From: Pseudomonas sp. MWU13-2100
GTDB taxonomy: Bacteria > Pseudomonadota > Gammaproteobacteria > Pseudomonadales > Pseudomonadaceae
NCBI RefSeq assembly: GCF_023242365.1
Contig: NZ_JALLIX010000002.1
Span: forward strand, 242,196-306,195
Direction of reading: 5' to 3'
DNA length: 64,000 nt
Part shown: positions 53,242 to 64,000 of the stretch, piece by piece
Position numbering within the stretch: the stretch's first letter is position 1
Layout of the letters: the number at the start of each line of letters is the position of its first letter
Made by a program: the position numbers and the translations under genes
Notes under the pieces: generated by a model
Databases searched by the model: none
Told to the model about the DNA's origin: nothing
What the model saw: the letters and a program-made list of their open reading frames with translations, nothing else

Positions 53242-55010
53242 ATCTTCAAGCCTGGGTCCTGCTCGGGGCCTTTCTTTTGCTGCTGGTTATTCTGGCCTGG
53301 CCCTTGGGGCGCTGGTTGACCAGCGTGATGGAAGGCCGCTTCGCCTTCGGTTCGCGCGTCGAGTCACCGCTGTATCGGCTTGCCGGTGTCCAGCCTGGAA
53401 CGCAGATGGGTTGGCTGCAATACGCCCTGGCCCTGATCCTGTTCAACAGCCTGGGGCTGCTGGCCGTTTATGCCTTGCAACGGCTGCAAGGCGTGCTGCC
53501 CTTCAACCCGCAGGGGTTTCCCGCCATCACCCCGGACTCGTCGTTCAATACCGCCGCCAGTTTTGTCACCAATACCAACTGGCAGGCCTATAGCGGCGAG
53601 TCGGCGATGAGCTACCTGACCCAGATGCTCGCCTTGACGGTGCAGAACTTCATGTCCGCGGCCACCGGTATCGTCGTGGCGATAGCCTTGGTCCGTGGGT
53701 TTGCCCGCCACAGCGCCGACAGCATCGGCAATGCCTGGGTCGATCTCACCCGGATCACCTTGTGGGTCCTGTTGCCGCTGTCGCTGATCTTCGCGCTGTT
53801 CTATGTGAGCCAGGGTGCGATCCAGAACCTTGACCCCTACAAGGACGTCAGCACGCTGGAGGTCATGCAGTACCAGGCACCGGTACTCGACGCCGCGGGC
53901 CAGCCGAGCGTCGACGCCAAGGGCAATCCGCTGACCGTGGCCAGCAGCACCGATAAACAGACCATCGCCATGGGACCGGTGGCCTCCCAGGAGGCGATCA
54001 AGATGCTCGGCACCAACGGTGGCGGCTTCTTCAACGCCAACTCGGCGCACCCCTACGAGAACCCCACCGCCGTCACCAATTTCTTTCAGCTGATCGCGAT
54101 CTTCCTGATCCCCACCGCTTTGTGCTTCGTCTTCGGTCATGTCGTCGGCGACATACGCCAAGGCTGGGCCCTGCTGGCAACCATGACCATCCTCTTCGTG
54201 ATTGCGGTGATCGCCGTCACCCACTACGAGCAACTCGGCAATCCGCAGTTCGCCTCGCTGGGCATTGATAATGCCGCGGGCAATATGGAAGGCAAGGAAC
54301 TGCGTTTTGGCATCAGTGCCTCAAGCCTGTTCGCGGCGGTGACCACGGCGGCTTCGTGCGGTGCGGTCAATGCCATGCACGACTCGTTCACCCCCCTGGG
54401 CGGCGCGGTGCCTCTGGTGCTGATGCAACTGGGCGAGGTGGTATTCGGCGGGACCGGCTCCGGGCTGTACGGCATGCTGGTATTCGCCATTCTCGCGGTA
54501 TTTATCGCCGGGCTGATGATCGGACGCACACCCGAGTATCTGGGCAAGAAGATCGAAGCCTACGAGATGAAGATGGTCGCCATCGCCATTCTGGTCACGC
54601 CGTTGCTGGTGCTGCTCGGCACCGCAGTCGCCGTCATGACCGATGCGGGCCGCCTGGGCATCGCCAATCCCGGTGTCCATGGCTTTTCGGAAATCCTCTA
54701 TGCCCTGACCTCTGTGGCCAATAACAACGGCAGTGCCTTTGCCGGTCTATCGGCTAACACGCCGTTCTACAACACCCTGCTGGCCGTCGTCTGCTGGTTT
54801 GGCCGGTTCGGCGTCATCGTACCGGTGCTGGCGGTCGCGGGCAGCCTGGCCGGCAAGAAGCGCCTGGCGGTGACCGGCGGCACGATGCCGACCCATGGCA
54901 TGCTGTTCGTCGTCCTGCTGATCGGCACGGTGTTGCTGGTCGGTTTGCTGAACTATGTGCCGGCGCTGGCGCTGGGCCCGGTAGTCGAACACCTCATGCT
55001 GTTCAAGTGA
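53238..55010 (+). CDS. kdpA: K+-transporting ATPase, potassium-binding subunit A
   Basis: The 590-aa product matches KdpA, an SKT-type channel-like protein with about ten hydrophobic segments. Seen blocks are [61 protein letters not shown] and [10 protein letters not shown], each a selectivity-filter region. It is slightly longer than the E. coli protein. It starts with a GTG at 53238, coupled to kdpF, with GGAGG upstream. It takes potassium from the periplasm and passes it to KdpB. Confidence 0.96.
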   Translation: MNLQAWVLLGAFLLLLVILAWPLGRWLTSVMEGRFAFGSRVESPLYRLAGVQPGTQMGWLQYALALILFNSLGLLAVYALQRLQGVLPFNPQGFPAITPDSSFNTAASFVTNTNWQAYSGESAMSYLTQMLALTVQNFMSAATGIVVAIALVRGFARHSADSIGNAWVDLTRITLWVLLPLSLIFALFYVSQGAIQNLDPYKDVSTLEVMQYQAPVLDAAGQPSVDAKGNPLTVASSTDKQTIAMGPVASQEAIKMLGTNGGGFFNANSAHPYENPTAVTNFFQLIAIFLIPTALCFVFGHVVGDIRQGWALLATMTILFVIAVIAVTHYEQLGNPQFASLGIDNAAGNMEGKELRFGISASSLFAAVTTAASCGAVNAMHDSFTPLGGAVPLVLMQLGEVVFGGTGSGLYGMLVFAILAVFIAGLMIGRTPEYLGKKIEAYEMKMVAIAILVTPLLVLLGTAVAVMTDAGRLGIANPGVHGFSEILYALTSVANNNGSAFAGLSANTPFYNTLLAVVCWFGRFGVIVPVLAVAGSLAGKKRLAVTGGTMPTHGMLFVVLLIGTVLLVGLLNYVPALALGPVVEHLMLFK

Positions 55011-55020
55011 GATCAGGCAC

Positions 55021-57099
<2,079 letters not shown>

Positions 57100-57111
57100 G
57101 GGGGTACTGTC

Positions 57112-57684
57112 ATGCTAGCTCTGTTGCGTCCCGCCTTGACCCTGCTGATCGCACTCTCCCTGATCACCGGCCTCGCCTATCCGTTGCTCACCACCGGGAT
57201 CGCCCGGCTGGTGTTCCCCTATCAGGCGGCGGGAAGCCTGGTGGAAAGAGATGGTAAAGCCGTGGGTTCGCTGCTGATCGGCCAAGGGTTCAGTGACCCC
57301 AGGTACTTCTGGAGTCGGCCGTCCGCCACCAGCCCCATGGCCTATAATCCGCTGGCTTCGGGCGGCTCGAACCTGGGCCCGCTGAACCCGGCCCTGGGCG
57401 ATGCCATCAAGGGCCGGATCGACGCCTTGCACGCCGCCGATCCGGGGAACACCGCCACGATACCCGCCGATCTGGTCTACAGCTCGGCCAGTGGCCTTGA
57501 TCCGCATATCAGTATCGCCGCCGCCCTGTACCAGGCCGCACGCGTCTCACGGCTGCGCAACCTGCCCGTCGAGCGGGTCCGCGAGCTGATCGCCGAACAC
57601 TCGGAAAACATGCTGTTCGGGTTCCTCGGCGAGCCGCGGGTCAACGTGCTGGCATTGAACCTGGCACTCGACGCCGCGCATTGA
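57112..57684 (+). CDS. kdpC: K+-transporting ATPase subunit C
   Basis: The 190-aa product has one N-terminal membrane helix (about 6-30) and the KdpC periplasmic domain with LIGQGFSDPRYFWSRPSATSPM, ASGGSNLGPLNP, and SGLDPHISIAAALYQAARVSRLR as short conserved blocks. KdpC is the periplasmic-facing subunit that raises potassium affinity. It starts 12 bp after kdpB and ends 26 bp before kdpD. Confidence 0.95.
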   Translation: MLALLRPALTLLIALSLITGLAYPLLTTGIARLVFPYQAAGSLVERDGKAVGSLLIGQGFSDPRYFWSRPSATSPMAYNPLASGGSNLGPLNPALGDAIKGRIDALHAADPGNTATIPADLVYSSASGLDPHISIAAALYQAARVSRLRNLPVERVRELIAEHSENMLFGFLGEPRVNVLALNLALDAAH

Positions 57685-57710
57685 GTGTCCACTGACCCAG
57701 GGTGGGCTTG

Positions 57711-60389
57711 ATGGCCGAACAACGTCCTGATCCGGACCAACTGCTGGCACAGATCCGCGAAGAAGAGGCGCAAGCCAAACGCGGCCGCCTGAAGATTTTT
57801 TTCGGTGCCAGTGCCGGTGTCGGCAAGACCTACGCGATGCTGGCTGCCGCCCAGACCGCCAAGCTGCAAAATGTTGATGTGCTGATCGGCGTAGTCGAGA
57901 CCCACGGTCGCGCCGAAACCCAGGCACTGACTTCGGGGCTGGAGCAGTTACCGCTCAAGCAGGTCGTCGACAAGCACCGTACCCTGACCGAGTTCGACCT
58001 TGACGCCGCGCTGGCGCGCCGGCCGGGCCTGATCCTGATTGACGAACTGGCGCACTCCAACATCACCGGCTCGCGCCACCCGAAACGCTGGCAGGATGTG
58101 GAAGAACTACTCGGCGCCGGTATCGATGTCTGGTCCACCATGAACGTCCAGCATCTCGAGAGCCTGAATGACATCGTCGGCGGCATCACCGGGATCAAGG
58201 TCTGGGAGACCGTGCCCGACCATGTGTTCGACACGGCCGATGAGGTGGTCATTGTCGACCTGCCACCCGATGACCTACTGCAACGCCTCAAGGAAGGCAA
58301 GGTCTATCTGGTCCAGCAGGCCGAGCGTGCGGTGCAGAACTTCTTCCGCAAAGGCAACCTGATCGCCTTGCGCGAACTGGCGCTGCGGCGCACCGCCGAT
58401 CGGGTCGACAGCGAGATGTTGCAGTACCGCCTGAACACCTCGGTCAAGCCGGTCTGGGGTACGCGCGAGTCGTTGCTCGCCTGCATCGGTCCCCACGAGC
58501 ATGCGGACAAGACCGTGCGTTCGACCGCGCGTCTGGCCGCCCAGCTCAATGTGCCGTGGCACGCCGTGTATGTCGAAACCCCGGCCTTGCAACGCCTGCC
58601 CGAGGCCAAGCGCCGCCGCGTCCTGGCGACCCTCAAGCTGGCCGAGAACATGGGGGCGCAAATCTCGACCCTGGCCGGACAGGATATTGCCGAGGTATTG
58701 ATCAAGTATGCCCGGCAGCACAATCTGTCCAAAATCGTGCTGGGCCGTGACGACCGCCTACGTCGGCGCTTCTGGCACTGGGCGATCGCCGATCGCATCG
58801 GCGCACTGGGCGCGGACCTGGATGTGATCCAGGTCTCTCTTCCCGCCAGCCGGCGGGCGCAAACCGAGACACGCCTGGCGGTCCCCCATAGCCCGCTGGT
58901 GTTGCAACCCTGTCTCTGGAGCGTGGCACTCTGCATCCTGACGACCCTCGCGGCCATGCCCCTGGCCCAGATCCTGGAGCAGGCCAATATCGTCATGATC
59001 TTCCTGCTCGCCGTCGTTGCCGCGGCGGTGCGTTTTGGTCGCGGCCCGGCGGTTCTGGCGGCCTTCCTGTCCGTGGCGTCCTTCGACTTCTTCTTTGTGT
59101 CGCCGCGTTATTCATTCGCCATTGCCGATGTCCAGTACCTGGTGACCTTTTGTGTCATGCTGGTTGTCGCCCTGGTGATCGGCCAGATGACTGCCGGCCT
59201 GACCTACCAGGCACGAGTGGCACAACGCCGCGAAGATCGCATGCGGGCGTTGTACGAGATGTCACGTTTGTTGTCGGCGGCCTTGATGACCGAACAAGTC
59301 GCGGAGATCGGCGCACGTTTTCTGGCCGCCGAGTTTGGCGCACGATCCGCCCTGCTGGTGGCTGACGACGACAACAAACTGCAAGCCCCGATGATCATCG
59401 GCGATCCCCCTCAGGTCGACATTGCCATTGCCCAGTGGTCTTACGATAAAACCGAACCGGCCGGTTATGGCACCGACACCCTGCCTTCTAGCGCCACGCT
59501 TTATCTACCCTTGTCGGCGCCCATGCGGGTGCGCGGGGTACTGGCGGTGCAGCCGCGAGACGCCAGCCGCCTGGTGGTACCGGAACAGCGGCGGCTGCTC
59601 GACACCTGCAGTTCATTGCTGGCGATCTCCCTCGAAAGAATCCACTACGTCAATGTGGCCCAGGACACCACGGTTCAGATGGAATCCGAGCGCTTGCGCA
59701 ACTCACTGCTGGCGGCCATTTCCCATGACCTGCGAACGCCCCTGTCAGTCCTGGTGGGACTCACCGCAGACCTCAAACAGACAAGCCCTCCCCTGTCGGG
59801 CGACGCCGCACGGATCGCCAGCGCCGTCGGAGAATCTGCGCTGCACATGAATACCCTGGTCAACAACCTTCTGGACATGGCCCATCTGGAGTCCGGCAAG
59901 CTGGCGCTGAACCGACAGTGGCAGCCGATCAAGGACGTGCTGGGCAGCGCCCTGAAAGCCCTGCAGCCAATCCTCGGCAATCATCCCGTGCAGGTTGCCC
60001 TGGATGACGATATACCCGCGGTTCGTATCGACGGAGCACTGATTGAACGCCTGCTGATCAACCTGATCGAAAACGCCGTCAACTACACGCCGCCGCAAAC
60101 GCCCATCCACGTGGGGGCAAGGACTACGTCTGAGACTATCGAGTTATGGGTGGCCGATGACGGCCCGGGCTTGCCGCGCGGTCATGAAGAAACCATCTTC
60201 AGTAAATTCGTACGCGGCAAAAAGGAAAACTCGATTCCGGGCGTCGGTCTGGGCCTGGCCATCTGCAAAGCCATTGCCCAGGCCCATGGAGGCACCATAC
60301 TGGGGGTTACCCGCCCGGAAGGTGGGGCGCGCTTCACCTTGCGTCTGCCCCGGGAAGAGCCACCGCTCATTGAGCCTTCGGCTGATTAG
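57711..60389 (+). CDS. kdpD: Potassium/turgor sensor histidine kinase
   Basis: The 892-aa product has all KdpD parts in order. They are the N-terminal KdpD domain with Walker A GASAGVGKTYAM (about residue 33), a Usp-like domain (about 250-370), and four membrane helices (about 400-500). A GAF-like domain, HisKA with AISHDLRTPLS (His672), and an HATPase domain with NLIENAVNYTPP and GVGLGLAICK follow. It senses low potassium and normally phosphorylates KdpE. The ATG at 57711 is preferred over a GTG at 57702. No kdpE gene follows. The next gene is convergent and overlaps the last 23 bp. Confidence 0.94.
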   Translation: MAEQRPDPDQLLAQIREEEAQAKRGRLKIFFGASAGVGKTYAMLAAAQTAKLQNVDVLIGVVETHGRAETQALTSGLEQLPLKQVVDKHRTLTEFDLDAALARRPGLILIDELAHSNITGSRHPKRWQDVEELLGAGIDVWSTMNVQHLESLNDIVGGITGIKVWETVPDHVFDTADEVVIVDLPPDDLLQRLKEGKVYLVQQAERAVQNFFRKGNLIALRELALRRTADRVDSEMLQYRLNTSVKPVWGTRESLLACIGPHEHADKTVRSTARLAAQLNVPWHAVYVETPALQRLPEAKRRRVLATLKLAENMGAQISTLAGQDIAEVLIKYARQHNLSKIVLGRDDRLRRRFWHWAIADRIGALGADLDVIQVSLPASRRAQTETRLAVPHSPLVLQPCLWSVALCILTTLAAMPLAQILEQANIVMIFLLAVVAAAVRFGRGPAVLAAFLSVASFDFFFVSPRYSFAIADVQYLVTFCVMLVVALVIGQMTAGLTYQARVAQRREDRMRALYEMSRLLSAALMTEQVAEIGARFLAAEFGARSALLVADDDNKLQAPMIIGDPPQVDIAIAQWSYDKTEPAGYGTDTLPSSATLYLPLSAPMRVRGVLAVQPRDASRLVVPEQRRLLDTCSSLLAISLERIHYVNVAQDTTVQMESERLRNSLLAAISHDLRTPLSVLVGLTADLKQTSPPLSGDAARIASAVGESALHMNTLVNNLLDMAHLESGKLALNRQWQPIKDVLGSALKALQPILGNHPVQVALDDDIPAVRIDGALIERLLINLIENAVNYTPPQTPIHVGARTTSETIELWVADDGPGLPRGHEETIFSKFVRGKKENSIPGVGLGLAICKAIAQAHGGTILGVTRPEGGARFTLRLPREEPPLIEPSAD

Positions 60390-61308
60390 TCACACCGAAT
60401 GGGATATGCACGGAGGGCACGACCGCGCTGGCGGCTTTAAGATGGCCCGACTGGTCGTCGAAGAAAATATGCGGTTTCAACACCGCCAGTACCCGCCCCT
60501 TTTCGATGCCTCCGAGGAAAAAGGCGTCATTGGCCATGACTCCCCAACTCTTCAGCGTATTCAGCGCGCGCTCGTGGGACGGCGCACTGCGGGCGGTAAC
60601 AATGGAAACCCTCAGGCGATTCTTGTAATCCGCGTTCTGCGCCTTGTATTTCTCTTCTTCCGACTGGATCTTCGCGATACGAACAAAGAACTCCTTGAGC
60701 GGCCCGGGGTTGTGGGGCTGCGCGACATTCTTGACTTCATGGGCGTGAAATCCCTCCAGCCCGGACGTCTGCATTACCGACTCGGACTCATCCCCCGCCA
60801 GGACGCCATCAAAGTCGAAGGCGATCCTGAGGGTATCGTCGGCCTCGTCATCATCGGCCTTTGAGTCCATGACCTGCCCCGCCGGATACCCGGCCTTGAT
60901 GGCCGCATCCACGTCCGTCTTGTCGGCCGAGAGAAACAGCGCAATATTCAACGCAGGGATGTATTCGTAAGGCGACTTGCCCTGCATGAAGATCGCCCGC
61001 GTCATCCCGAGCCCATAGTGATCAATGGTTCGCATGACGCGCAGTCCCGTGTCCGGGTCGTTCTTGGACAGCAGGACCACTTCCACCAGGGGATCTTCCG
61101 GATCGGCACTCAAGTCATTCAGAGACAACAAGCGCTTGATAAAAGGAAAGGCGATCCCTTTGGGCAACGGCTCGTCCAGCTTGCGTTCCTGGAATTTCCG
61201 ATACTCCTCCTCCCCCTGGCTCTTGAACACCGCATCCGAAGCACTGAGATCAAACACGGCGCTCGATGCCACGCCAATCACCAAGCGATTATCCAACTCA
61301 TAGGGCAT
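60367..61308 (-). CDS. 5'-nucleotidase (cytosolic 5'-nucleotidase-1 type)
   Basis: The 313-aa product matches the PF06189-type nucleotidases found in many bacteria. It has RLVIGVASSAVFDLS at the start, YEYIPALNIALFLS, the DxD-type RIAFDFDGVLAGDESE in the middle, IVTARSAPSHERAL, and HIFFDDQSGHL near the end. These are HAD-type motifs for nucleoside-monophosphate hydrolysis. The ATG at 61308 has a GGAGAA site. It is convergent with kdpD and overlaps it by 23 bp, where one expects kdpE. Confidence 0.86.
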   Translation of the reverse strand: MPYELDNRLVIGVASSAVFDLSASDAVFKSQGEEEYRKFQERKLDEPLPKGIAFPFIKRLLSLNDLSADPEDPLVEVVLLSKNDPDTGLRVMRTIDHYGLGMTRAIFMQGKSPYEYIPALNIALFLSADKTDVDAAIKAGYPAGQVMDSKADDDEADDTLRIAFDFDGVLAGDESESVMQTSGLEGFHAHEVKNVAQPHNPGPLKEFFVRIAKIQSEEEKYKAQNADYKNRLRVSIVTARSAPSHERALNTLKSWGVMANDAFFLGGIEKGRVLAVLKPHIFFDDQSGHLKAASAVVPSVHIPFGVTNQPKAQ

Positions 61309-61381
61309 AACCGTTCTCCGTCGTAATGGCCACATACTACCGCACCCGTCTTATGCCGTTATGACGCGATCTTGAGTGACC

Positions 61382-62014
61382 TCAGTGCGAAATGATCCCA
61401 TGGTCAATCGCGTACTTGACCAGGGCGGCGGGCTTGTCAATGTTGAGCTTGCGGCGGATGCTCAAGCGATGGGTCTCCACCGTGCGCACGCTGATGTCCA
61501 GCTCCCGGGCCATTTCCTTGTTGTTCATGCCCTCGACCATCTTGCGCAGCACCTGGCTCTCGCGCGGTGTCAGCTCGTTATCGGCGGGCTTGTCGGCGAT
61601 CAGCCGTTGTGCGATCGCGGCACTGTAGAAGGTCCCGCCGCTGGCGATGGCCTCGATGGCGGCAATGATTTCCCGTGAAGGCGAATTCTTCAGCACATAA
61701 CCACTGGCGCCGGAACGCACCGACTCGCTTACATACTCGGTGTTGTCGTACATGCTGAGGACCAGAATCTTCAGCAACGGATACGTCTTGCTCAACACCC
61801 GAGTCAGCTCGAGTCCGTTCATGTCCTTCAGACCGATATCCACCAGCAGCAGGTCCGGCTGGCAGCGCTTCACCATCTCGAGGGCTTCGGCGCCGCTCTC
61901 GGCTTCGCCCACCACTTCCAGGGCGGGCATGATCGCCAGCAGGGCCTTGATCCCATCCCGGACCAGGGAGTGATCGTCGACCAGGGCGACGCGGATTGGA
62001 TACAGCAGGCTCAT
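61382..62014 (-). CDS. NarL/LuxR-type response regulator
   Basis: The 210-aa product has a receiver domain (RVALVDDHSLVRDGIKALL, phosphorylation site Asp59 in LLLVDIGLKDM, LSMYDN, and YVLKNS) and a LuxR HTH (LTPRESQVLRKMVEGMNNKEMARELDISVRTVETHR in short parts) at about 145-200. It is the partner of the histidine kinase encoded 30 bp upstream on the same strand. Regulated genes may include the divergent cstA. Confidence 0.92.
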   Translation of the reverse strand: MSLLYPIRVALVDDHSLVRDGIKALLAIMPALEVVGEAESGAEALEMVKRCQPDLLLVDIGLKDMNGLELTRVLSKTYPLLKILVLSMYDNTEYVSESVRSGASGYVLKNSPSREIIAAIEAIASGGTFYSAAIAQRLIADKPADNELTPRESQVLRKMVEGMNNKEMARELDISVRTVETHRLSIRRKLNIDKPAALVKYAIDHGIISH

Positions 62015-62044
62015 CAGGGACGCTCGCTCTTGTTGTGGGCTGAG

Positions 62045-63406
62045 TCAGTACTTTGTAGCGGGCATTTTAAGCGGCAGCAGCACGTCCAGCACACTTCTTC
62101 CCGGCGTCGAGACCAGCTCGAAGCGCCCACCAAAATGCTCGACCCGTTCACGGATATTACGCAGGCCAATGCCGGAGTGACGCCGCTCGACCTGAGCAAC
62201 GTTGAAACCGATACCATCATCAATCACCGTCAGCCGTACGGACTCGGCGGACCCGCACAGGGTAATGGAAACATTCTGCGCCTGTGCGTGACGTTCAATA
62301 TTGGTCAGGCCTTCCTGCACGATGCGAAACAACGAGACCGGCAGCCCCTCGACCAGTTGGCAATCGAATTCGCTGTTATCGTAGGTCACCACCAGCCCGC
62401 TGCGCTGCTCGAACTCGGCGGCGAGCTGACCAATCGCCGCGGGCAAGCCCAGGGTGTCGAGCAAGGACGAGCGCAGATCATGGGAGAGGCTGCGCACCTC
62501 GCCAATCGCTTCTCCCAGGCGCTCGACGGCTTCCCTTAAAATGTCCAGGCCCTGCTCCTGCCCTTTCTCCAGCACATGGCTGGCCAGTTCGAACTGAAAC
62601 TTGATGGACACCAGTACCTGGCTGATACCGTCGTGCAGTTCACGGGAAACCCGTGAGCGCTCTTCCTCCTGCAAACTGACGATGCGCTGGGTCAGACGCT
62701 GCAGTTTCTTGTCAGCCAGGCGATGCTCGCTGACGTTCAGGGTCATGCCGCTGGCAAAGACCAGCAGCACCGCCACCAGGGCAACCACGGCGATCGCCAG
62801 CATCGTCTTGCGGATGCCCTGGGCCACCTCGTCACGGGCCTGCTGGGTGGCGCGCTCGACATCCTCAAGATAGATGCCGGTTCCGAGCATCCAACCCCAG
62901 CGGTCCAGCATCACCACATAAGCGAGCTTGTCGGTCACCTGCCCGGTCGAGGGTTTGTTCCAGGCGTAGCGTTGAAAGCCCTCTCCCGACTCAGCGCTTT
63001 TCAGCAACGCCTGGATCACCGGCAAGCCGTGGGGGTCCTTCATGTCCCACAGGTATTGGCCTACCAGCTCGGACTGGCGCGAGTGCATCAGGCTGCGGCC
63101 CTGACGGTCGTAGACGAAGAAGTAGCCATTGATCCCGAAGCTGAGCTGGCGCAGCTCTTCCAGCACTTGCTGCTGGGCGTGGGCGTCGCCCTTGCCGTCG
63201 TCATAGAGCGGTGCGATCAGGCTCTGCGCCATTTCGACGTAGTTTTTCAGTTCCGCACGCTTGCTCGCCAGGATACTGTCTTCGATCAGTTGCGCCTGCT
63301 GGTCGCCCAATTGGCGGTTCAGGGATATCACCAGGGCGCAGATGACCGCGATAGCCAGGACCAGGGGCAAGATTCCCAGGGCGACGATTTTGTGCTTGAG
63401 CTGCAT
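62045..63406 (-). CDS. Cache-domain sensor histidine kinase (NarX/DegS-like HisKA_3 type)
   Basis: The 453-aa product has an N-terminal membrane segment (about 8-30), a single Cache-like periplasmic domain (GINGYFFVYDRQGRSLMHSRQSELVG, WGWMLGTGIYLEDV), and a second membrane segment (about 195-215). HisKA_3 follows with EEERSRVSRELHDGISQVL, then an HATPase domain with DDGIGF and GIGLRNIRERV. Cache domains of this kind bind small acids. The ATG at 63406 begins just before the membrane segment. It forms a two-component pair with the downstream regulator. It is divergent from cstA. Confidence 0.92.
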   Translation of the reverse strand: MQLKHKIVALGILPLVLAIAVICALVISLNRQLGDQQAQLIEDSILASKRAELKNYVEMAQSLIAPLYDDGKGDAHAQQQVLEELRQLSFGINGYFFVYDRQGRSLMHSRQSELVGQYLWDMKDPHGLPVIQALLKSAESGEGFQRYAWNKPSTGQVTDKLAYVVMLDRWGWMLGTGIYLEDVERATQQARDEVAQGIRKTMLAIAVVALVAVLLVFASGMTLNVSEHRLADKKLQRLTQRIVSLQEEERSRVSRELHDGISQVLVSIKFQFELASHVLEKGQEQGLDILREAVERLGEAIGEVRSLSHDLRSSLLDTLGLPAAIGQLAAEFEQRSGLVVTYDNSEFDCQLVEGLPVSLFRIVQEGLTNIERHAQAQNVSITLCGSAESVRLTVIDDGIGFNVAQVERRHSGIGLRNIRERVEHFGGRFELVSTPGRSVLDVLLPLKMPATKY

Positions 63407-63568
63407 GGCGAATCCCGGGGCTCTCAGTAGAACTACGTAGAGGCTGCGTACGTAGTCGTGCGGATACTTTTGTTGACGGCATACACGGATATTGGGCCAG
63501 CTCCGCACAGCGGACACAATTATAAAAATTACCGCCACAGTCTACCGGCTGTTGGCAGGAGACACGCA

Positions 63569-64000
63569 ATGAACCGTCTGGCTAAACACCTCGCCTGGTT
63601 TGCCGTGGCTGTCCTGGGAGCGTTTGCGCTGAGTGTCGTGGCCCTGCGCCGCGGCGAAGCCATCAACGCCCTCTGGATCGTAGTCGCCGCAGTCGCTATC
63701 TACCTCGTCGCATACCGCTACTACAGCCTGTTTATCGCCAACAAGGTGATGCAGCTCGACCCCAGTCGCGCCACCCCCGCCGTCATCAATAACGATGGCC
63801 TGGACTATGTGCCGACCAACAAACACATTCTTTTCGGTCACCACTTCGCGGCTATCGCCGGCGCCGGACCGCTGGTCGGACCGGTATTGGCGGCGCAGAT
63901 GGGCTACCTGCCCGGTACGCTGTGGCTGATTGCCGGCGTGGTGCTGGCCGGTGCGGTGCAAGACTTCATGGTCCTGTTCATGTCCACCCGCCGCAACGGC
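63569..64000 (+). CDS. cstA: CstA family carbon-starvation/pyruvate transporter, 3' end cut by window edge
   Basis: 144 codons are visible from the ATG at 63569, which has a GCAGGAGA site. They match the CstA N-terminus: two hydrophobic helices, then [38 protein letters not shown] in the expected order, and [17 protein letters not shown]. The family comprises peptide and pyruvate transporters, usually about 690 residues. About four fifths lie outside the window. It is divergent from a Cache histidine kinase, across about 160 bp, so that kinase may control it. Confidence 0.92.
   Translation, partial: MNRLAKHLAWFAVAVLGAFALSVVALRRGEAINALWIVVAAVAIYLVAYRYYSLFIANKVMQLDPSRATPAVINNDGLDYVPTNKHILFGHHFAAIAGAGPLVGPVLAAQMGYLPGTLWLIAGVVLAGAVQDFMVLFMSTRRNG

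Overview
The window is GC-rich chromosomal DNA from a gamma-proteobacterium. It is most likely a Pseudomonas of the P. fluorescens group. The basis is the gene content (aguAB with an adjacent LysR gene, CheV, NhaA, kdpFABCD, CstA), the dense packing of LysR/TetR regulators with small metabolic genes, and one REPIN-type repeat (31107-31205) with the GGAGCAAGCTTGCTC core typical of that group. I see no rRNA, tRNA, CRISPR array, prophage or insertion sequence. Both ends cut genes: an L,D-transpeptidase at the left and cstA at the right.

Layout. 1-2.6 kb: two cell-wall L,D-transpeptidase-type genes and a class I glutamine amidotransferase. 2.9-7.3 kb: a reverse transsulfuration operon (cystathionine beta-synthase with CBS domains, then a cystathionine gamma-lyase/synthase-type enzyme) and an amidase. 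7.6-12.3 kb: an exported protein with one haem-c motif, followed by a large GH31 protein that resembles alpha-1,4-glucan lyases more than ordinary alpha-glucosidases. 12.4-19.5 kb: three LysR genes and one TetR gene, each beside a likely target: a HalD/BesD-like 2-oxoglutarate oxygenase with an amino-acid binding protein, an F420-dependent-NADP-oxidoreductase-like protein, and an NAD-dependent epimerase/reductase. Two of these divergent regions carry good palindromes.

19.6-24.0 kb: the agmatine cluster. It holds aguA, aguB, a PotF-like polyamine binding protein and a second agmatine deiminase with a Tat signal, and it ends in a hairpin terminator. 24.0-32.1 kb: an LtrA-LysR pair, an SDR, a FadL-type porin, a periplasmic binding protein, a decayed and an intact VOC gene, a cytochrome b561, the REPIN and small hypotheticals. 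32.1-38.1 kb: cheV and a methyl-accepting chemotaxis protein, then a CLC chloride transporter and nhaA. 38.1-41.5 kb: a decayed GH6 cellulase fragment, an alpha/beta hydrolase, a GNAT, an ICMT-like methyltransferase and an AT-rich gap.

41.5-52.9 kb: a Cache-type diguanylate cyclase, a tripartite EmrAB-type efflux operon with a divergent TetR, an ArsR/MFS pair, a DUF1801 protein, an alginate-lyase-superfamily protein and a bile-acid:sodium-symporter-like transporter. 53.0-60.4 kb: a kdp operon (31-aa peptide, kdpF, A, B, C, D) with no kdpE after kdpD. 60.4-64.0 kb: a 5'-nucleotidase, a NarL-type response regulator and a Cache histidine kinase, divergent from cstA.

The most unusual items are the glucan-lyase-like GH31 with its haem-protein neighbour, the exported agmatine deiminase paralogue, the HxD-containing member of the HalD/BesD family, and the kdpD gene without kdpE. 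No function here was tested by a search. Assignments rest on motifs I could read and on remembered family features.
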